Positions 37,796 to 45,141 of a stretch of 64,000 nucleotides of DNA are shown here, one piece after another. The stretch comes from Alphaproteobacteria bacterium (GTDB lineage Bacteria; Pseudomonadota; Alphaproteobacteria; Micavibrionales; Micavibrionaceae), in contig JAJFGV010000052.1 in the NCBI GenBank assembly GCA_021775965.1, forward strand, positions 1-64,000. Reading direction: 5' to 3'. Within the stretch, counting starts at the first letter, position 1; each line of letters opens with the position of its first letter. Both the position numbers and the translations under genes were made by a program. Below the pieces are notes generated by a model. The model saw only the letters and a program-made list of their open reading frames with translations, had not been told where the DNA came from and ran no database searches.

Positions 37796-38170
37796 ATGGC
37801 CCTCATGGCTGAAGATAAAAACCCACAAAATGAACGCCCGCCCGTAGGCAACTTGACTGATTTTGTCTATGGCGTTGAAGACGGTAGCCGCCTTGATATA
37901 GAGGTCGCCATAAAAGAAGATGGGAAAGTTGTATTATTTCACAACAAACCCTTTAAGAACGAACTCTCATGGTTAGAGTTTAATTTAGGAACGAACGAAC
38001 TGGATTTTATACTGGATAACGGAGAGATCAGAGATGTGGGCCTACCGCTTACACAAAATGTAGCGAAGCACATGCAAAACTCTCACCAAGTGTTAATGGT
38101 TTTGTTGGATGATGATACAGGTGAAGCAAAAGAAGGAAACTATATACCGCTTATGATCCATCAAACCTAA
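37796..38170 (+). CDS. Small protein, second of a paralogous pair
   Basis: A 124-residue acidic protein consisting of a short polar N-terminus and one domain (about 32-124) homologous to the C-terminal domain of the 37215 product, with the same spacing of DI.V, LFH, WLEF, DVGLPL, QVLMV and the final IPLMI. The low-complexity N-terminal arm of its partner is absent. Start may be the ATG at 37796 or 37805; the first follows GGGATT. The pair probably arose by tandem duplication followed by strong divergence. Function unknown. Confidence 0.75.
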   Translation: MALMAEDKNPQNERPPVGNLTDFVYGVEDGSRLDIEVAIKEDGKVVLFHNKPFKNELSWLEFNLGTNELDFILDNGEIRDVGLPLTQNVAKHMQNSHQVLMVLLDDDTGEAKEGNYIPLMIHQT

Positions 38171-38251
38171 GTCCTGAAAAAAACAATAATATCAGGCAAG
38201 CGTAAACGGCAAGTAAAGTGTGTAACAAACATAAATAGAGGAGTGTAAAAA

Positions 38252-38407
38252 ATGAAACTCAAAACAATTGCAAATAATGTATTCGGCATTCACCCTGTTG
38301 AAGGTCCAAATGCAACAATTCGTCTCGATGCTATAGGCGGGAACGAACTGACCAATGGGCAACACTCAGATCCTGGCGCTCAGCCGGAAACACTAGACTT
38401 CAAATAA
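38252..38407 (+). CDS. 51-aa peptide of accessory locus
   Basis: A 51-codon ORF with a strong ribosome site (AGAGGAGTG, 6 nt before the ATG). The product has a basic start (MKLKTIANNVFG), then an uncharged-to-acidic body with many Gly, Asn and Pro, ending in LDFK. There is no cysteine, no membrane segment and no clear signal peptide. It lies 81 nt after the second paralogue in the same direction and is the last gene of the locus. A leader-plus-core peptide is conceivable, but no modifying enzyme is present. Function unknown. Confidence 0.6.
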   Translation: MKLKTIANNVFGIHPVEGPNATIRLDAIGGNELTNGQHSDPGAQPETLDFK

Positions 38408-38458
38408 TCGCCTACATCAAGTCACTAGACAACACCCTTAAAGCAAACGCCATTTAAA

Positions 38459-38574
38459 CGTGGCAAGGCAGCCGAGGCGAGGCGCGCGGAATGTACAGTT
38501 TCGTACATGAGCACGGCGCTTGTCCGCCGAAGCCCTGGCGAAGGCGGAAGACCGAAGGATAACGACGTCCACGG
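38459..38574. repeat. Composite palindromic repeat, 116 bp
   Basis: Terminal arms CGTGG and CCACG enclose two nested palindromes: ATGTAC-AGTTTC-GTACAT (38491-38508) and TCCGCC...GGCGGA (38523-38548). No ORF of its own. It separates the accessory locus from the convergent gene at 38591 and looks like a dispersed mobile-type intergenic element. Confidence 0.65.
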
Positions 38575-38590
38575 TTGAATGGTGGAAGCT

Positions 38591-39076
38591 TTAGCCGCAC
38601 CAAATGCGCGTGACAATGGTCCTTTTATCAACTTCGATATTGATCATCTTCGGATCATTGGCTGGCCTCACTTCATAGCCTGCGGAAATAACCCGGTAAT
38701 GTCCGAGATAAGCTTTTAAAACTCGCGTGTTCAGACGTTTGCCGATCCAGTCTCCAAAATCGCAGGCCTTCAACCTCTCTTCTGAAATTGTTTCCGGTAC
38801 ATGCTGGGTCCCGGCGCGGCGTGGCAGACCACTATTATAGCGGGTCACGGCACGTTCCTGCTCTGGCACAGGCGCTGATTGTTGTGCCGCGACCGCCTCA
38901 TCTTGCGGCGAGCGCGGCTCATCACGAAAGACATAGGTCACCAGCGCAGCAAAAATCGGCAACGCCAACATAAAAAGCCAAAAACCAGGCGGCAAGACAA
39001 CCGGATCTTCGATCTCCGGCACCTTTTTCTTTTTCACCTTTTTGGCCGCCCGGGCCTTTTTCTTTTCTTCGCTCAT
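38591..39076 (-). CDS. Membrane-anchored protein with I78-inhibitor-like domain
   Basis: A 161-residue protein: a highly basic cytosolic start (KKKARAAKKVKKKKV), one membrane segment (GFWLFMLALPIFAALVTYVF), a Gln/Pro/Ala linker and a C-terminal domain of about 60 residues. That domain has the spacing of peptidase inhibitor I78: an opening Cys (ACDFGDWIGKRLN), YRVISAGYEV, an ND..MINIEVD core and a final IVTRIWCG with the second Cys. Assignment is by pattern only. It would face the periplasm and might restrain a protease. Convergent with the 51-aa peptide gene; divergent from the TSUP gene. Confidence 0.6.
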   Translation of the reverse strand: MSEEKKKARAAKKVKKKKVPEIEDPVVLPPGFWLFMLALPIFAALVTYVFRDEPRSPQDEAVAAQQSAPVPEQERAVTRYNSGLPRRAGTQHVPETISEERLKACDFGDWIGKRLNTRVLKAYLGHYRVISAGYEVRPANDPKMINIEVDKRTIVTRIWCG

Positions 39077-39099
39077 ACCCCATGATAACCCCTAGTCCC

Positions 39100-39128
39100 T
39101 TGCAATCGCAAGCCCGACACCGTATTCC
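39100..39128 (+). promoter_or_regulatory. Leaderless-type promoter of the TSUP gene
   Basis: TTGCAA (39100-39105), 17-nt spacer, TATTCC (39123-39128), then 6 nt to the ATG at 39135 and no Shine-Dalgarno. Confidence 0.45.
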
Positions 39129-39134
39129 TTCCTT

Positions 39135-39884
39135 ATGATTGACCATACTATCTTGTTTGTAATAGCCCTGATCGCCAACGGGTTTTCGGCCCTGTCCGGC
39201 GGCGGCGCTGGCTTGCTACAATTCCCGGCCCTGATCTTTCTCGGCCTGCCGTTTGGCATAGCATTAGCCACCCATAAAATTGCCACTGTTGCGTTGGGTC
39301 TCGGCGCCGTCTTACGCCATCTCAAAGAAAAAACATTGGAACGTAATTTTTCTATCTTCGTTTTGGCCACCGGCCTGCCCGGCGTTGTTCTCGGCGCATC
39401 CATTATCCTGAACATCCCCGACCGCCCGGCAGAAATAACACTGGGCGTTCTTACACTCGGACTGGGCCTGTATTCCATTTTTAAAAAATCATTGGGGCAG
39501 GATTTTGAGCCAAAAAACCGGGATAAAAAAGGCTATATCCTTGGAGGTTTACTTGTTTTCCTTGTTGGCTTCTTTAACGGCTCCCTCAGCTCCGGCTCAG
39601 GCCTGTTCCTCACCATGGTGTTTGTGAAGTGGTTCGGCCTCGATTACAAACGCGCCGTCGCCTATACCATGGCGTTATGCGGATTGGTCTGGAACGGCAC
39701 AGGTGCGATCGTTCTCGGCTTTCTCGGCACGGTGCAATGGAGCTGGCTCCCGGCCCTGCTCCTCGGCGCGGTCCTTGGTGGCTACGCCGGTTCACACCTC
39801 GCCATCATCAAGGGCAATCTCTGGATCAAGCGCAGTTTCGAGATCGTCACGGTTTTGGTTGGCATAAAGCTTTTAATCGGCTAA
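39135..39884 (+). CDS. TSUP (TauE/SafE) family permease
   Basis: A 249-residue inner-membrane protein with about eight hydrophobic segments and the two-repeat layout of TSUP anion exporters: FVIALIANGFSALSGGGAGL in the first half and GFFNGSLSSGSGLFLTMVFV in the second, each followed by a loop with conserved lysine or arginine (THKIATVALG, DYKRAVAYTM). Members move sulphite, sulphonates or organosulphur anions; the substrate here cannot be inferred. It has no ribosome site and probably starts its mRNA at the ATG. lepA follows 9 nt later with its own promoter. Confidence 0.85.
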   Translation: MIDHTILFVIALIANGFSALSGGGAGLLQFPALIFLGLPFGIALATHKIATVALGLGAVLRHLKEKTLERNFSIFVLATGLPGVVLGASIILNIPDRPAEITLGVLTLGLGLYSIFKKSLGQDFEPKNRDKKGYILGGLLVFLVGFFNGSLSSGSGLFLTMVFVKWFGLDYKRAVAYTMALCGLVWNGTGAIVLGFLGTVQWSWLPALLLGAVLGGYAGSHLAIIKGNLWIKRSFEIVTVLVGIKLLIG

Positions 39885-39887
39885 AAC
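39859..39887 (+). promoter_or_regulatory. Leaderless-type promoter of lepA
   Basis: TTGGCA (39859-39864), 17-nt spacer, TAAAAC (39882-39887), then 6 nt to the lepA ATG. It lies inside the end of the TSUP gene. Confidence 0.4.
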
Positions 39888-39893
39888 ATCTCA

Positions 39894-41702
39894 ATGTCTA
39901 AACCACTCGAACATATACGCAACTTCGCGATCATCGCCCATATCGACCACGGCAAGTCGACGCTGGCTGACCGGTTGATCCAAACCTGCGGCGGGCTCGA
40001 AGCGCGCGAGATGACCGAACAGGTCCTCGACAACATGGAGCTCGAGCAAGAGCGCGGCATCACCATCAAGGCCCAGACCGTCCGCCTACTCTACAAAGCC
40101 AAAGACGGCATCGAATACCAATTGAACCTCATGGACACACCCGGCCATGTCGATTTCAGCTATGAAGTCTCGCGCTCCCTCGCCAGTTGCGAAGGCTCCC
40201 TGCTCGTCGTTGACTCCACCCAAGGCGTCGAGGCACAAACGCTCGCCAATGTGTACCAGGCCATCGACAACAGCCACGACATCGTCCCCGTCATCAACAA
40301 AATCGATCTGCCCGCCGCCGACATCGAAGCCGCCAAAAAAGAAGTCGAGGACGTCATCGGCCTCGACGCGTCCGAGGCAATCCCCTGCTCCGGCAAAACC
40401 GGCGAAGGCATCGACGACCTTTTAGAAGCCATCATTACCAAATTACCACCGCCCAAAGGCGACACCGAAGCCCCAACCAAAGCGCTCCTCGTCGATAGCT
40501 GGTATGACTCCTATCTCGGCGTGGTCATCCTCGTCCGCGTCATTGACGGGTACCTCAAAAAAGGCCAGAAAATCCGCTTCATGAATACCGGCGCCACCCG
40601 CGACATCGACCGCGTTGGTATCTTCACGCCCAAACATGTGATGCTCGACGAACTCGGCCCCGGCGAGATGGGCTTTATCACCGCCGGGATCAAGGACATT
40701 TCCGACACCAAAGTCGGCGACACGATTACGGATGAAAAATACCAATGCAGCGAAACCCTCACCGGCTTCAAACCCTCCGTGCCGATGGTGTTTTGCTCCT
40801 TCTACCCCATCGATAATGGCGAGTATGAAAAGCTCAAAGACTCTCTCGCCCGCCTCGCCCTCAACGACGCATCCCTTCATTTCGAAGCCGAAAGCTCGCA
40901 AGCCCTCGGCATGGGATTTCGCTGCGGCTTTCTCGGCCTGCTGCATATGGAGATCATCCAGGAACGCCTCGCGCGCGAATTCGACCTCGACCTCATCCCG
41001 ACCGCGCCGAGCGTTGTCTACCAAATCTATGACATGAAGGGCAAAATGACCGAGCTCTACAACCCCGTCGACATGCCCGACCCGACCCATATAGAGCATG
41101 TCGAGGAGCCGTGGATCAAAGCCACCATCCTCACCCCCGATGAATTTCTCGGCGGGCTGCTGACCTTATGCGAAGAACGGCGCGGTTCACAAGTCGAGCT
41201 GACTTACGCCGGCGCGCGGGCGATGCTGGTCTACCGCCTGCCGCTGAACGAGGTTGTGTTTGATTTTTACGACCGCCTAAAATCCATCTCCAAAGGCTAT
41301 GCCAGCTTCGATTACGAGCTCGACGGCTACGCCGAAAACGACCTGATCAAACTCGACATTAAAGTCAATGATGAGCCCGTCGATGCGCTCTCCATGATCG
41401 TCCACCGCTCCCAGGCCGAGCGCCGCGGCCGTCATCTGTGCGAAAGGCTGAAAGAGCTCATCCCGCGCCAGATGTTTAAAATCGCCATCCAGGCCGCGAT
41501 CGGCGGCAAAATCATCGCCCGCGAAAATGTCAGCGCGCTCCGAAAAGACGTCACAGCAAAATGCTACGGCGGCGACATCACCCGCAAAAAGAAACTCCTC
41601 GAGAAACAGAAAAAGGGTAAGAAAAAGATGCGCCAATACGGCAATGTCGAGATACCACAGTCAGCATTTATAGCGGCGCTCAAGATGGGTGATGAGAAGT
41701 GA
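39894..41702 (+). CDS. lepA: Elongation factor 4 (LepA)
   Basis: A 602-residue translational GTPase that back-translocates or remodels ribosomes. Seen: G1 [14 protein letters not shown] near residue 15, switch [21 protein letters not shown] (G3), [10 protein letters not shown] (G4), then EF-G-like domains, the LepA-specific [25 protein letters not shown] and a basic C-terminus [17 protein letters not shown]. Full length, cytosolic. Its last bases overlap the GTG of the next gene by 4 nt. Confidence 0.97.
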   Translation: MSKPLEHIRNFAIIAHIDHGKSTLADRLIQTCGGLEAREMTEQVLDNMELEQERGITIKAQTVRLLYKAKDGIEYQLNLMDTPGHVDFSYEVSRSLASCEGSLLVVDSTQGVEAQTLANVYQAIDNSHDIVPVINKIDLPAADIEAAKKEVEDVIGLDASEAIPCSGKTGEGIDDLLEAIITKLPPPKGDTEAPTKALLVDSWYDSYLGVVILVRVIDGYLKKGQKIRFMNTGATRDIDRVGIFTPKHVMLDELGPGEMGFITAGIKDISDTKVGDTITDEKYQCSETLTGFKPSVPMVFCSFYPIDNGEYEKLKDSLARLALNDASLHFEAESSQALGMGFRCGFLGLLHMEIIQERLAREFDLDLIPTAPSVVYQIYDMKGKMTELYNPVDMPDPTHIEHVEEPWIKATILTPDEFLGGLLTLCEERRGSQVELTYAGARAMLVYRLPLNEVVFDFYDRLKSISKGYASFDYELDGYAENDLIKLDIKVNDEPVDALSMIVHRSQAERRGRHLCERLKELIPRQMFKIAIQAAIGGKIIARENVSALRKDVTAKCYGGDITRKKKLLEKQKKGKKKMRQYGNVEIPQSAFIAALKMGDEK

Positions 41703-42637
41703 CAAATTTATATCAATACATTGGACGATATGGTTTAGGAGATTTTTATAAGAGAATTCAAACAACCTTAGAATTTATTCGTAAAGCCCCAAGACCTGTT
41801 TTTAGTGAAAACACTAAAATTATAGTTAAAAGAATTTCTTACTTTATTCCAATAGTCTATTTAGTGCTTATTTCTGAATCTGGAAAAGAAAGCGCTAGTA
41901 AATTAAGTTTTTTAAGCTTTGAAATCACATACCATGGCGCCTTACTTTTCCTTCTTATCACTTGTGTTTATCTAATAATGCACTTGATATACGAAATATA
42001 TCGAGATTTCCACGATCAAAGACTAAAATGGGACGAGACCACCTCTTCTTTAGAAATCTACATAGCATATATTCAATTAAAAATTGAATATTTGAACAGA
42101 TGTAGTGATTTGTTTGAAAAACTCAAAGAGCAGGATTTGAATGATCTTAAAGACTTTACCGGGCAGTTAAATTCATTCCGTTCAGAGGAAATAAAAGGTG
42201 TTGAAAAAGAATATTATGATACCCGCACTCAGCTTTCACGTATAAAAGCTACAAATAATTTAGATAAGCAAGGCAAACAAAAAGCAGAGCGACACTTAGA
42301 AACAAGTGCAGAGAAAGCAAAAAAACTTTTTTCAGACTTTGAAAGTAAAATTGATTGGTTAAATGAGAGGCTTTACGCGGAACATAGTTTCATAAAAAAA
42401 GAATTTGAGGGTGAACTAAAGAAAATAAAAAATATAGAGGGCTTCTTAATGTTTAAAGAAGCGCTTTTAGCATTTTGTAATGCTCTATTTTTTATCCTGT
42501 ATTTTGCATTTCAATGGCTTTTTGCAATATTACTGCCCGCGGGTGCTATCATATTAGCTATTATAATAATTATAGGCAGATTGAATATTGATTATGGTGG
42601 CAATATCATAAATGCATACTTTAATTTATTTCTTTAG
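41699..42637 (+). CDS. Hypothetical membrane coiled-coil protein
   Basis: A 312-residue protein. Two hydrophobic segments around 50-60 and 82-97 ([31 protein letters not shown]), then a charged helical and coiled-coil region (about 110-255), and a C-terminal hydrophobic hairpin ([39 protein letters not shown]). Start is GTG overlapping lepA by 4 nt. Base composition is strikingly A+T-rich compared with lepA, which suggests acquisition by transfer. No family recognised. Confidence 0.7.
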   Translation: MTNLYQYIGRYGLGDFYKRIQTTLEFIRKAPRPVFSENTKIIVKRISYFIPIVYLVLISESGKESASKLSFLSFEITYHGALLFLLITCVYLIMHLIYEIYRDFHDQRLKWDETTSSLEIYIAYIQLKIEYLNRCSDLFEKLKEQDLNDLKDFTGQLNSFRSEEIKGVEKEYYDTRTQLSRIKATNNLDKQGKQKAERHLETSAEKAKKLFSDFESKIDWLNERLYAEHSFIKKEFEGELKKIKNIEGFLMFKEALLAFCNALFFILYFAFQWLFAILLPAGAIILAIIIIIGRLNIDYGGNIINAYFNLFL

Positions 42638-42682
42638 AGGTCCAACCCCAAAAAAAATCGTATAGCCCTTTAAAGCCACAGT

Positions 42683-42766
42683 CGTCATTGCGAGCGCAGC
42701 GAAGCAATCCAGAGCCAACGTGAAAAGGCTGGATTGCCGCGTCGGCGTTGCCTCCTCGCAATGACG
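42683..42766. repeat. Palindromic extragenic repeat (CGTCATTGCGAG type)
   Basis: CGTCATTGCGAG at the left end is matched by CTCGCAATGACG at the right end, with AATCCAG and CTGGATT nested inside. This kind of dispersed palindrome is common between genes of many proteobacteria. Confidence 0.75.
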
Positions 42767-42828
42767 GCGCTGTGTATTCGCTGTGGTCGCTGTGGTTAAG
42801 AAGATCCCTCGACTACGCTCAGGATGAC
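42731..42828 (+). repeat. Direct repeat 1, copy A (98 bp)
   Basis: Nearly identical (two mismatches by eye) to 43612-43709. It includes the right arm of the palindrome above and a segment ending in CTCAGGATGAC. Confidence 0.85.
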
Positions 42829-42841
42829 GACTACCCCACCC

Positions 42842-42920
42842 TGTCATTCCGAACGAATGTGAGGAATCTGTCCCGGCTGCAACCTGCTCAGATCCCTCCG
42901 CTAAAGCGTTCGGGATGACA
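42842..42920. repeat. Palindromic extragenic repeat (TGTCATTCCGAA type)
   Basis: TGTCAT at 42842 is the inverse of ATGACA at 42915, with CGAACG and CGTTCG nested inside. Between this and 42982 lies a further short GC-rich segment; no gene is seen from 42638 to 43001. Confidence 0.65.
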
Positions 42921-42982
42921 AAGGGGAAAACTCCGCGCCCTCCGCGCCTCCGCGGTTAAAACCTTCGTAACCCCACCCACAA

Positions 42983-43086
42983 AACCCGCTACAATCCCCC
43001 CATGATCTTCACACTCTTCAAATTAACAATTTCCGCCGGGATGATCGCCTTTGCCAGCTGGCTGGCGGGGAAAAAGCCGGAGCTGG
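42983..43086 (+). repeat. Direct repeat 2, copy A (104 bp)
   Basis: Nearly identical (two mismatches by eye) to 43721-43824. It contains the last part of a promoter (TACAAT) and the first 28 codons of the gene at 43740. Confidence 0.85.
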
Positions 43087-43094
43087 GGAATTAG
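43002..43094 (+). pseudogene. Truncated copy of the 43740 membrane protein gene
   Basis: Thirty codons (MIFTLFKLTISAGMIAFASW and on to KKPELGN) that match the first 28 residues of the 112-residue protein at 43740, except L5 for I5, before running into a stop. The copy ends at the junction with the inserted gene at 43097, so it is a partial duplication remnant. Its -35 element is not conserved. Confidence 0.85.
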
Positions 43095-43096
43095 GA

Positions 43097-43501
43097 GTGA
43101 CAATATCTGAGACAGAATGGCTAAAGATAATAATAACCATCGTCCTGTGCTCTATAGGTGTTGGTTGCATTAATGGATCCTGGGGTGGTGGCGTTGATAG
43201 GTTCGGCACTTTTTTCTTTAACTTTTTTCTTATCGTACTTCCACTTTCCTGCATCACACTTATTCCTGTGCATATATTGAATGTTAAAAGAGGCGCTTCT
43301 AGCTATTTTAGTTACGTCCCCATCACGATGCTACTATGGACTCTTGCTTTTTTTCTTATCTTTAACCCTATACTTCTTATTTACGGCTTTTTAGTCAGCT
43401 CTACATTTTGGGTTTTTGTTGTAGACGATGATAGAGGAACAAAAATTTTCACTGCATCAATCTGGGCAGCTCTAATACTAGTTCCATTTTTATTAAGCTA
43501 G
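43097..43501 (+). CDS. Small membrane protein inside the duplication
   Basis: A 134-residue protein with about four hydrophobic segments (KIIITIVLCSIGVGCI, FFFNFFLIVLPLSCITLI, VPITMLLWTLAFFLIFNPIL, TASIWAALILVPFLL). Start is GTG 2 nt after the stop of the truncated copy, behind GGGGAAT. It is flanked by the two sets of direct repeats and is A+T-richer than the gene around which the duplication occurred, so it is a likely insertion. Function unknown. Confidence 0.6.
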   Translation: MTISETEWLKIIITIVLCSIGVGCINGSWGGGVDRFGTFFFNFFLIVLPLSCITLIPVHILNVKRGASSYFSYVPITMLLWTLAFFLIFNPILLIYGFLVSSTFWVFVVDDDRGTKIFTASIWAALILVPFLLS

Positions 43502-43520
43502 TAAACATGAATCCTTTTTA

Positions 43521-43580
43521 AAACCACAGATCAACACGGATTCTTGGTCGTAAAATTTTATCTGTGTCCATCCGTGGTTT
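43521..43580. repeat. Inverted repeat (ACCACAGAT...ATCCGTGGT type)
   Basis: AAACCACAGATCAACACGGAT on the left is an imperfect inverse of ATCTGTGTCCATCCGTGGTTT on the right. A widespread class of dispersed bacterial palindromes has this form. Confidence 0.7.
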
Positions 43581-43611
43581 CTTTATACTTACTACCCTCA
43601 AGGGCACAAGT

Positions 43612-43709
43612 GGATTGCCGCGTCGGCGTTGCCTCCTCGCAATGACGGCGCTGTGTATTCGCTGTGATCGCTGTGGTTAAGAAGATCCTTCGACTACGCT
43701 CAGGATGAC
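43612..43709 (+). repeat. Direct repeat 1, copy B (98 bp)
   Basis: Second copy of 42731-42828. The end of this copy supplies the -35 element of the following gene. Confidence 0.85.
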
Positions 43710-43733
43710 AAAAGAGAGAGAACCCGCTACAAT
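43705..43733 (+). promoter_or_regulatory. Leaderless-type promoter made partly of repeat sequence
   Basis: ATGACA (43705-43710, last bases of direct repeat 1), 17-nt spacer, TACAAT (43728-43733), then 6 nt to the ATG at 43740; no Shine-Dalgarno. Confidence 0.45.
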
Positions 43734-43824
43734 CCCCCCATGATCTTCACAATTTTCAAATTAACAATTTCCGCCGGGATGATCGCCTTTGCCAGCTGGC
43801 TGGCGGGGAAAAAGCCGGAGCTGG
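43721..43824 (+). repeat. Direct repeat 2, copy B (104 bp)
   Basis: Second copy of 42983-43086, covering the start of the intact gene at 43740. In this copy only 11 nt separate direct repeats 1 and 2, against 154 nt in copy A. Confidence 0.85.
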
Positions 43825-44078
43825 CCGGGTTTATCATTGCCATGCCGCTGCTGACCCTGCTCGTCCTGCCGTTTTCCTACACCGAATATCAGGACCCGGA
43901 AAACGCCGTCACCTTCGCGCGCAGCATTTTTGTCGCGGTGCCGTTATCGCTCACCTTTTTCATTCCCTTCCTGCTCGCCGATAAAATCCCGGGCGGCTTC
44001 TGGGTGCTCTACGGCACCGGCATCCTCTGCCTTATCGCCTCTTACTTCATCCATCGCTGGATCACGGGGTTGCTATAA
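43740..44078 (+). CDS. Small membrane protein, intact copy
   Basis: A 112-residue protein with four hydrophobic segments (IFTIFKLTISAGMIAFASWL; FIIAMPLLTLLVLPFSY; RSIFVAVPLSLTFFIPFLL; FWVLYGTGILCLIASYFI). The short four-helix form with an early KKPELAGFI loop resembles DUF3147/GlpM-like proteins, but this is a weak match. It appears to be leaderless. Its 5' end is duplicated upstream at 43002. Function unknown. Confidence 0.7.
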   Translation: MIFTIFKLTISAGMIAFASWLAGKKPELAGFIIAMPLLTLLVLPFSYTEYQDPENAVTFARSIFVAVPLSLTFFIPFLLADKIPGGFWVLYGTGILCLIASYFIHRWITGLL

Positions 44079-44081
44079 ATC

Positions 44082-44110
44082 TTGACATTTAAGGATTACT
44101 TTCCTATAAT
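44082..44110 (+). promoter_or_regulatory. Perfect consensus sigma-70-type promoter
   Basis: TTGACA (44082-44087), 17-nt spacer, TATAAT (44105-44110), both hexamers exact. Transcription would start about 44117. Confidence 0.85.
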
Positions 44111-44116
44111 ATCATC

Positions 44117-44226
44117 ATGAAAAGCAGCGCACTCCACAGAAAGAACAGAAGCAAGAGGGATGGTAATATAACAACTTTTGAATTATGTAAAATAATGGGA
44201 GACATCACCCCTCCCCGCTTTTTTTT
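44117..44226 (+). ncRNA. Candidate small RNA or leaderless 40-codon mRNA
   Basis: A compact unit of about 110 nt from the consensus promoter to a hairpin terminator. An ATG lies exactly at the predicted first base and opens a 40-codon frame (44117-44239, product starting MKSSALHRKNRSKRDGNITT), whose last codons run through the terminator T-run. Either reading is possible: a small RNA, a leaderless micro-protein, or an attenuated leader for the SIMPL gene 250 nt downstream. The peptide is basic with no recognised family. Confidence 0.45.
44197..44226 (+). terminator. Terminator of the small transcript
   Basis: GGGAG (44197-44201) pairs with CTCCC (44211-44215) across a 9-nt loop; eight T follow at 44219. 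Confidence 0.6.
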
Positions 44227-44363
44227 GCGACCGAACTAAAGGATCCTTTGTTATGCCAACAAAAACAAAGTGTTACGAGTCATTTAAAGCAAAAAAAGCC
44301 CTGTTGCCAGAACCCGCCTCCCGGCTTAAAGTGGGCCCTCATTTATATATAAGGAGACTCGAC

Positions 44364-45080
44364 ATGCGCATATTGCTCGCCGCCCTTTTACTGTTCTTAC
44401 CCCTTTCCGCAAATGCACAGGATTACAAAACCCTGCTCGACATTCCCGAAGGCGCGACTTTGGTCAGTTTATCTGCCACCGAACGCGTTGAGGTGGAGCA
44501 GGATTTGCTAATCGCCAATTTACGCTTTGAGGCTGAAAATGCCAGCCCCAAAGAATTGCAAGATCAGATCAACAAGATCATGAAAAAGGCAGTCGATGAA
44601 GCCAAAAAAGTCAAAAGCGTCAAAGTCTCGACCCAACAATATTACGTGCATGAATATCGCCGCGACAAACATGCGCCGCGCACATGGCGTGGCAATCAGG
44701 GTCTACAAATCAAGGGCAAAGTCGCCGATGAGCTTTTGGAGCTCACTGGCAAGCTGCAGGAAATGGGCCTTTCGATGAATGGCCTAAGCTATAGTGTTTC
44801 GCCCGAGCTTCTGGAAGAAACACGCGAGAATTTACTCGAGGAAACGCTGATCAAACTCCAATCCAAAGCCGCGCGCACCGCCAAGGCCCTGGGGAAATCC
44901 AAAGCCGATCTGTTGCAGGTCAATGTTAGTATGGGCGGCGGTCACTACGCACAACCGCAAATGATGCGCGGTATGGCGCATGCGGAAATGGCGATGGACA
45001 GCAAAATGGCTGCACCTGTCGCCGCACCGGGCCAGAGCAACATTACGTTGACCGTGAGCGCGCAAGCGTTGGTAAAATAG
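44364..45080 (+). CDS. SIMPL (DUF541) domain periplasmic protein
   Basis: A 238-residue protein with a clean signal peptide (MRILLAALLLFLPLSANA, cleaved before QD) and a SIMPL/DUF541 domain: LVSLSATERVEVEQDLLIANLRFE, a long helix with KELQDQINKIMKKAVDEAK, and the repeated-strand region VSTQQYYVHEYRR and GLSYSVSPELLEETR. Such proteins are secreted or periplasmic oligomers of unclear role. The C-terminus is Met/Ala/Gln-rich. The ATG at 44364 has AAGGAG 9 nt upstream; the in-frame extension to 44253 was rejected. Confidence 0.85.
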   Translation: MRILLAALLLFLPLSANAQDYKTLLDIPEGATLVSLSATERVEVEQDLLIANLRFEAENASPKELQDQINKIMKKAVDEAKKVKSVKVSTQQYYVHEYRRDKHAPRTWRGNQGLQIKGKVADELLELTGKLQEMGLSMNGLSYSVSPELLEETRENLLEETLIKLQSKAARTAKALGKSKADLLQVNVSMGGGHYAQPQMMRGMAHAEMAMDSKMAAPVAAPGQSNITLTVSAQALVK

Positions 45081-45090
45081 CGGCGCAATA

Positions 45091-45122
45091 AAAAACGGCC
45101 GCTCAAATGAACGGCCGTTTTT
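45091..45122. terminator. Bidirectional terminator
   Basis: AAAAACGGCCG and CGGCCGTTTTT form a strong hairpin between the convergent SIMPL and HU genes, with A- and T-runs suitable for both directions. Confidence 0.85.
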
Positions 45123-45141
45123 GAAATTCTGTTAGTCGATC

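Noticed and set aside
42626-42847. Small minus-strand ORF in the repeat patch
   Set aside because: Composed of palindromic repeat sequence without a ribosome site.
42731-43824. Insertion sequence between the direct repeats
   Set aside because: The enclosed gene is a membrane protein; no transposase or terminal inverted repeats were found.
44253-44363. Extended start of the SIMPL gene
   Set aside because: It would bury the signal peptide; AAGGAG directly precedes the ATG at 44364.
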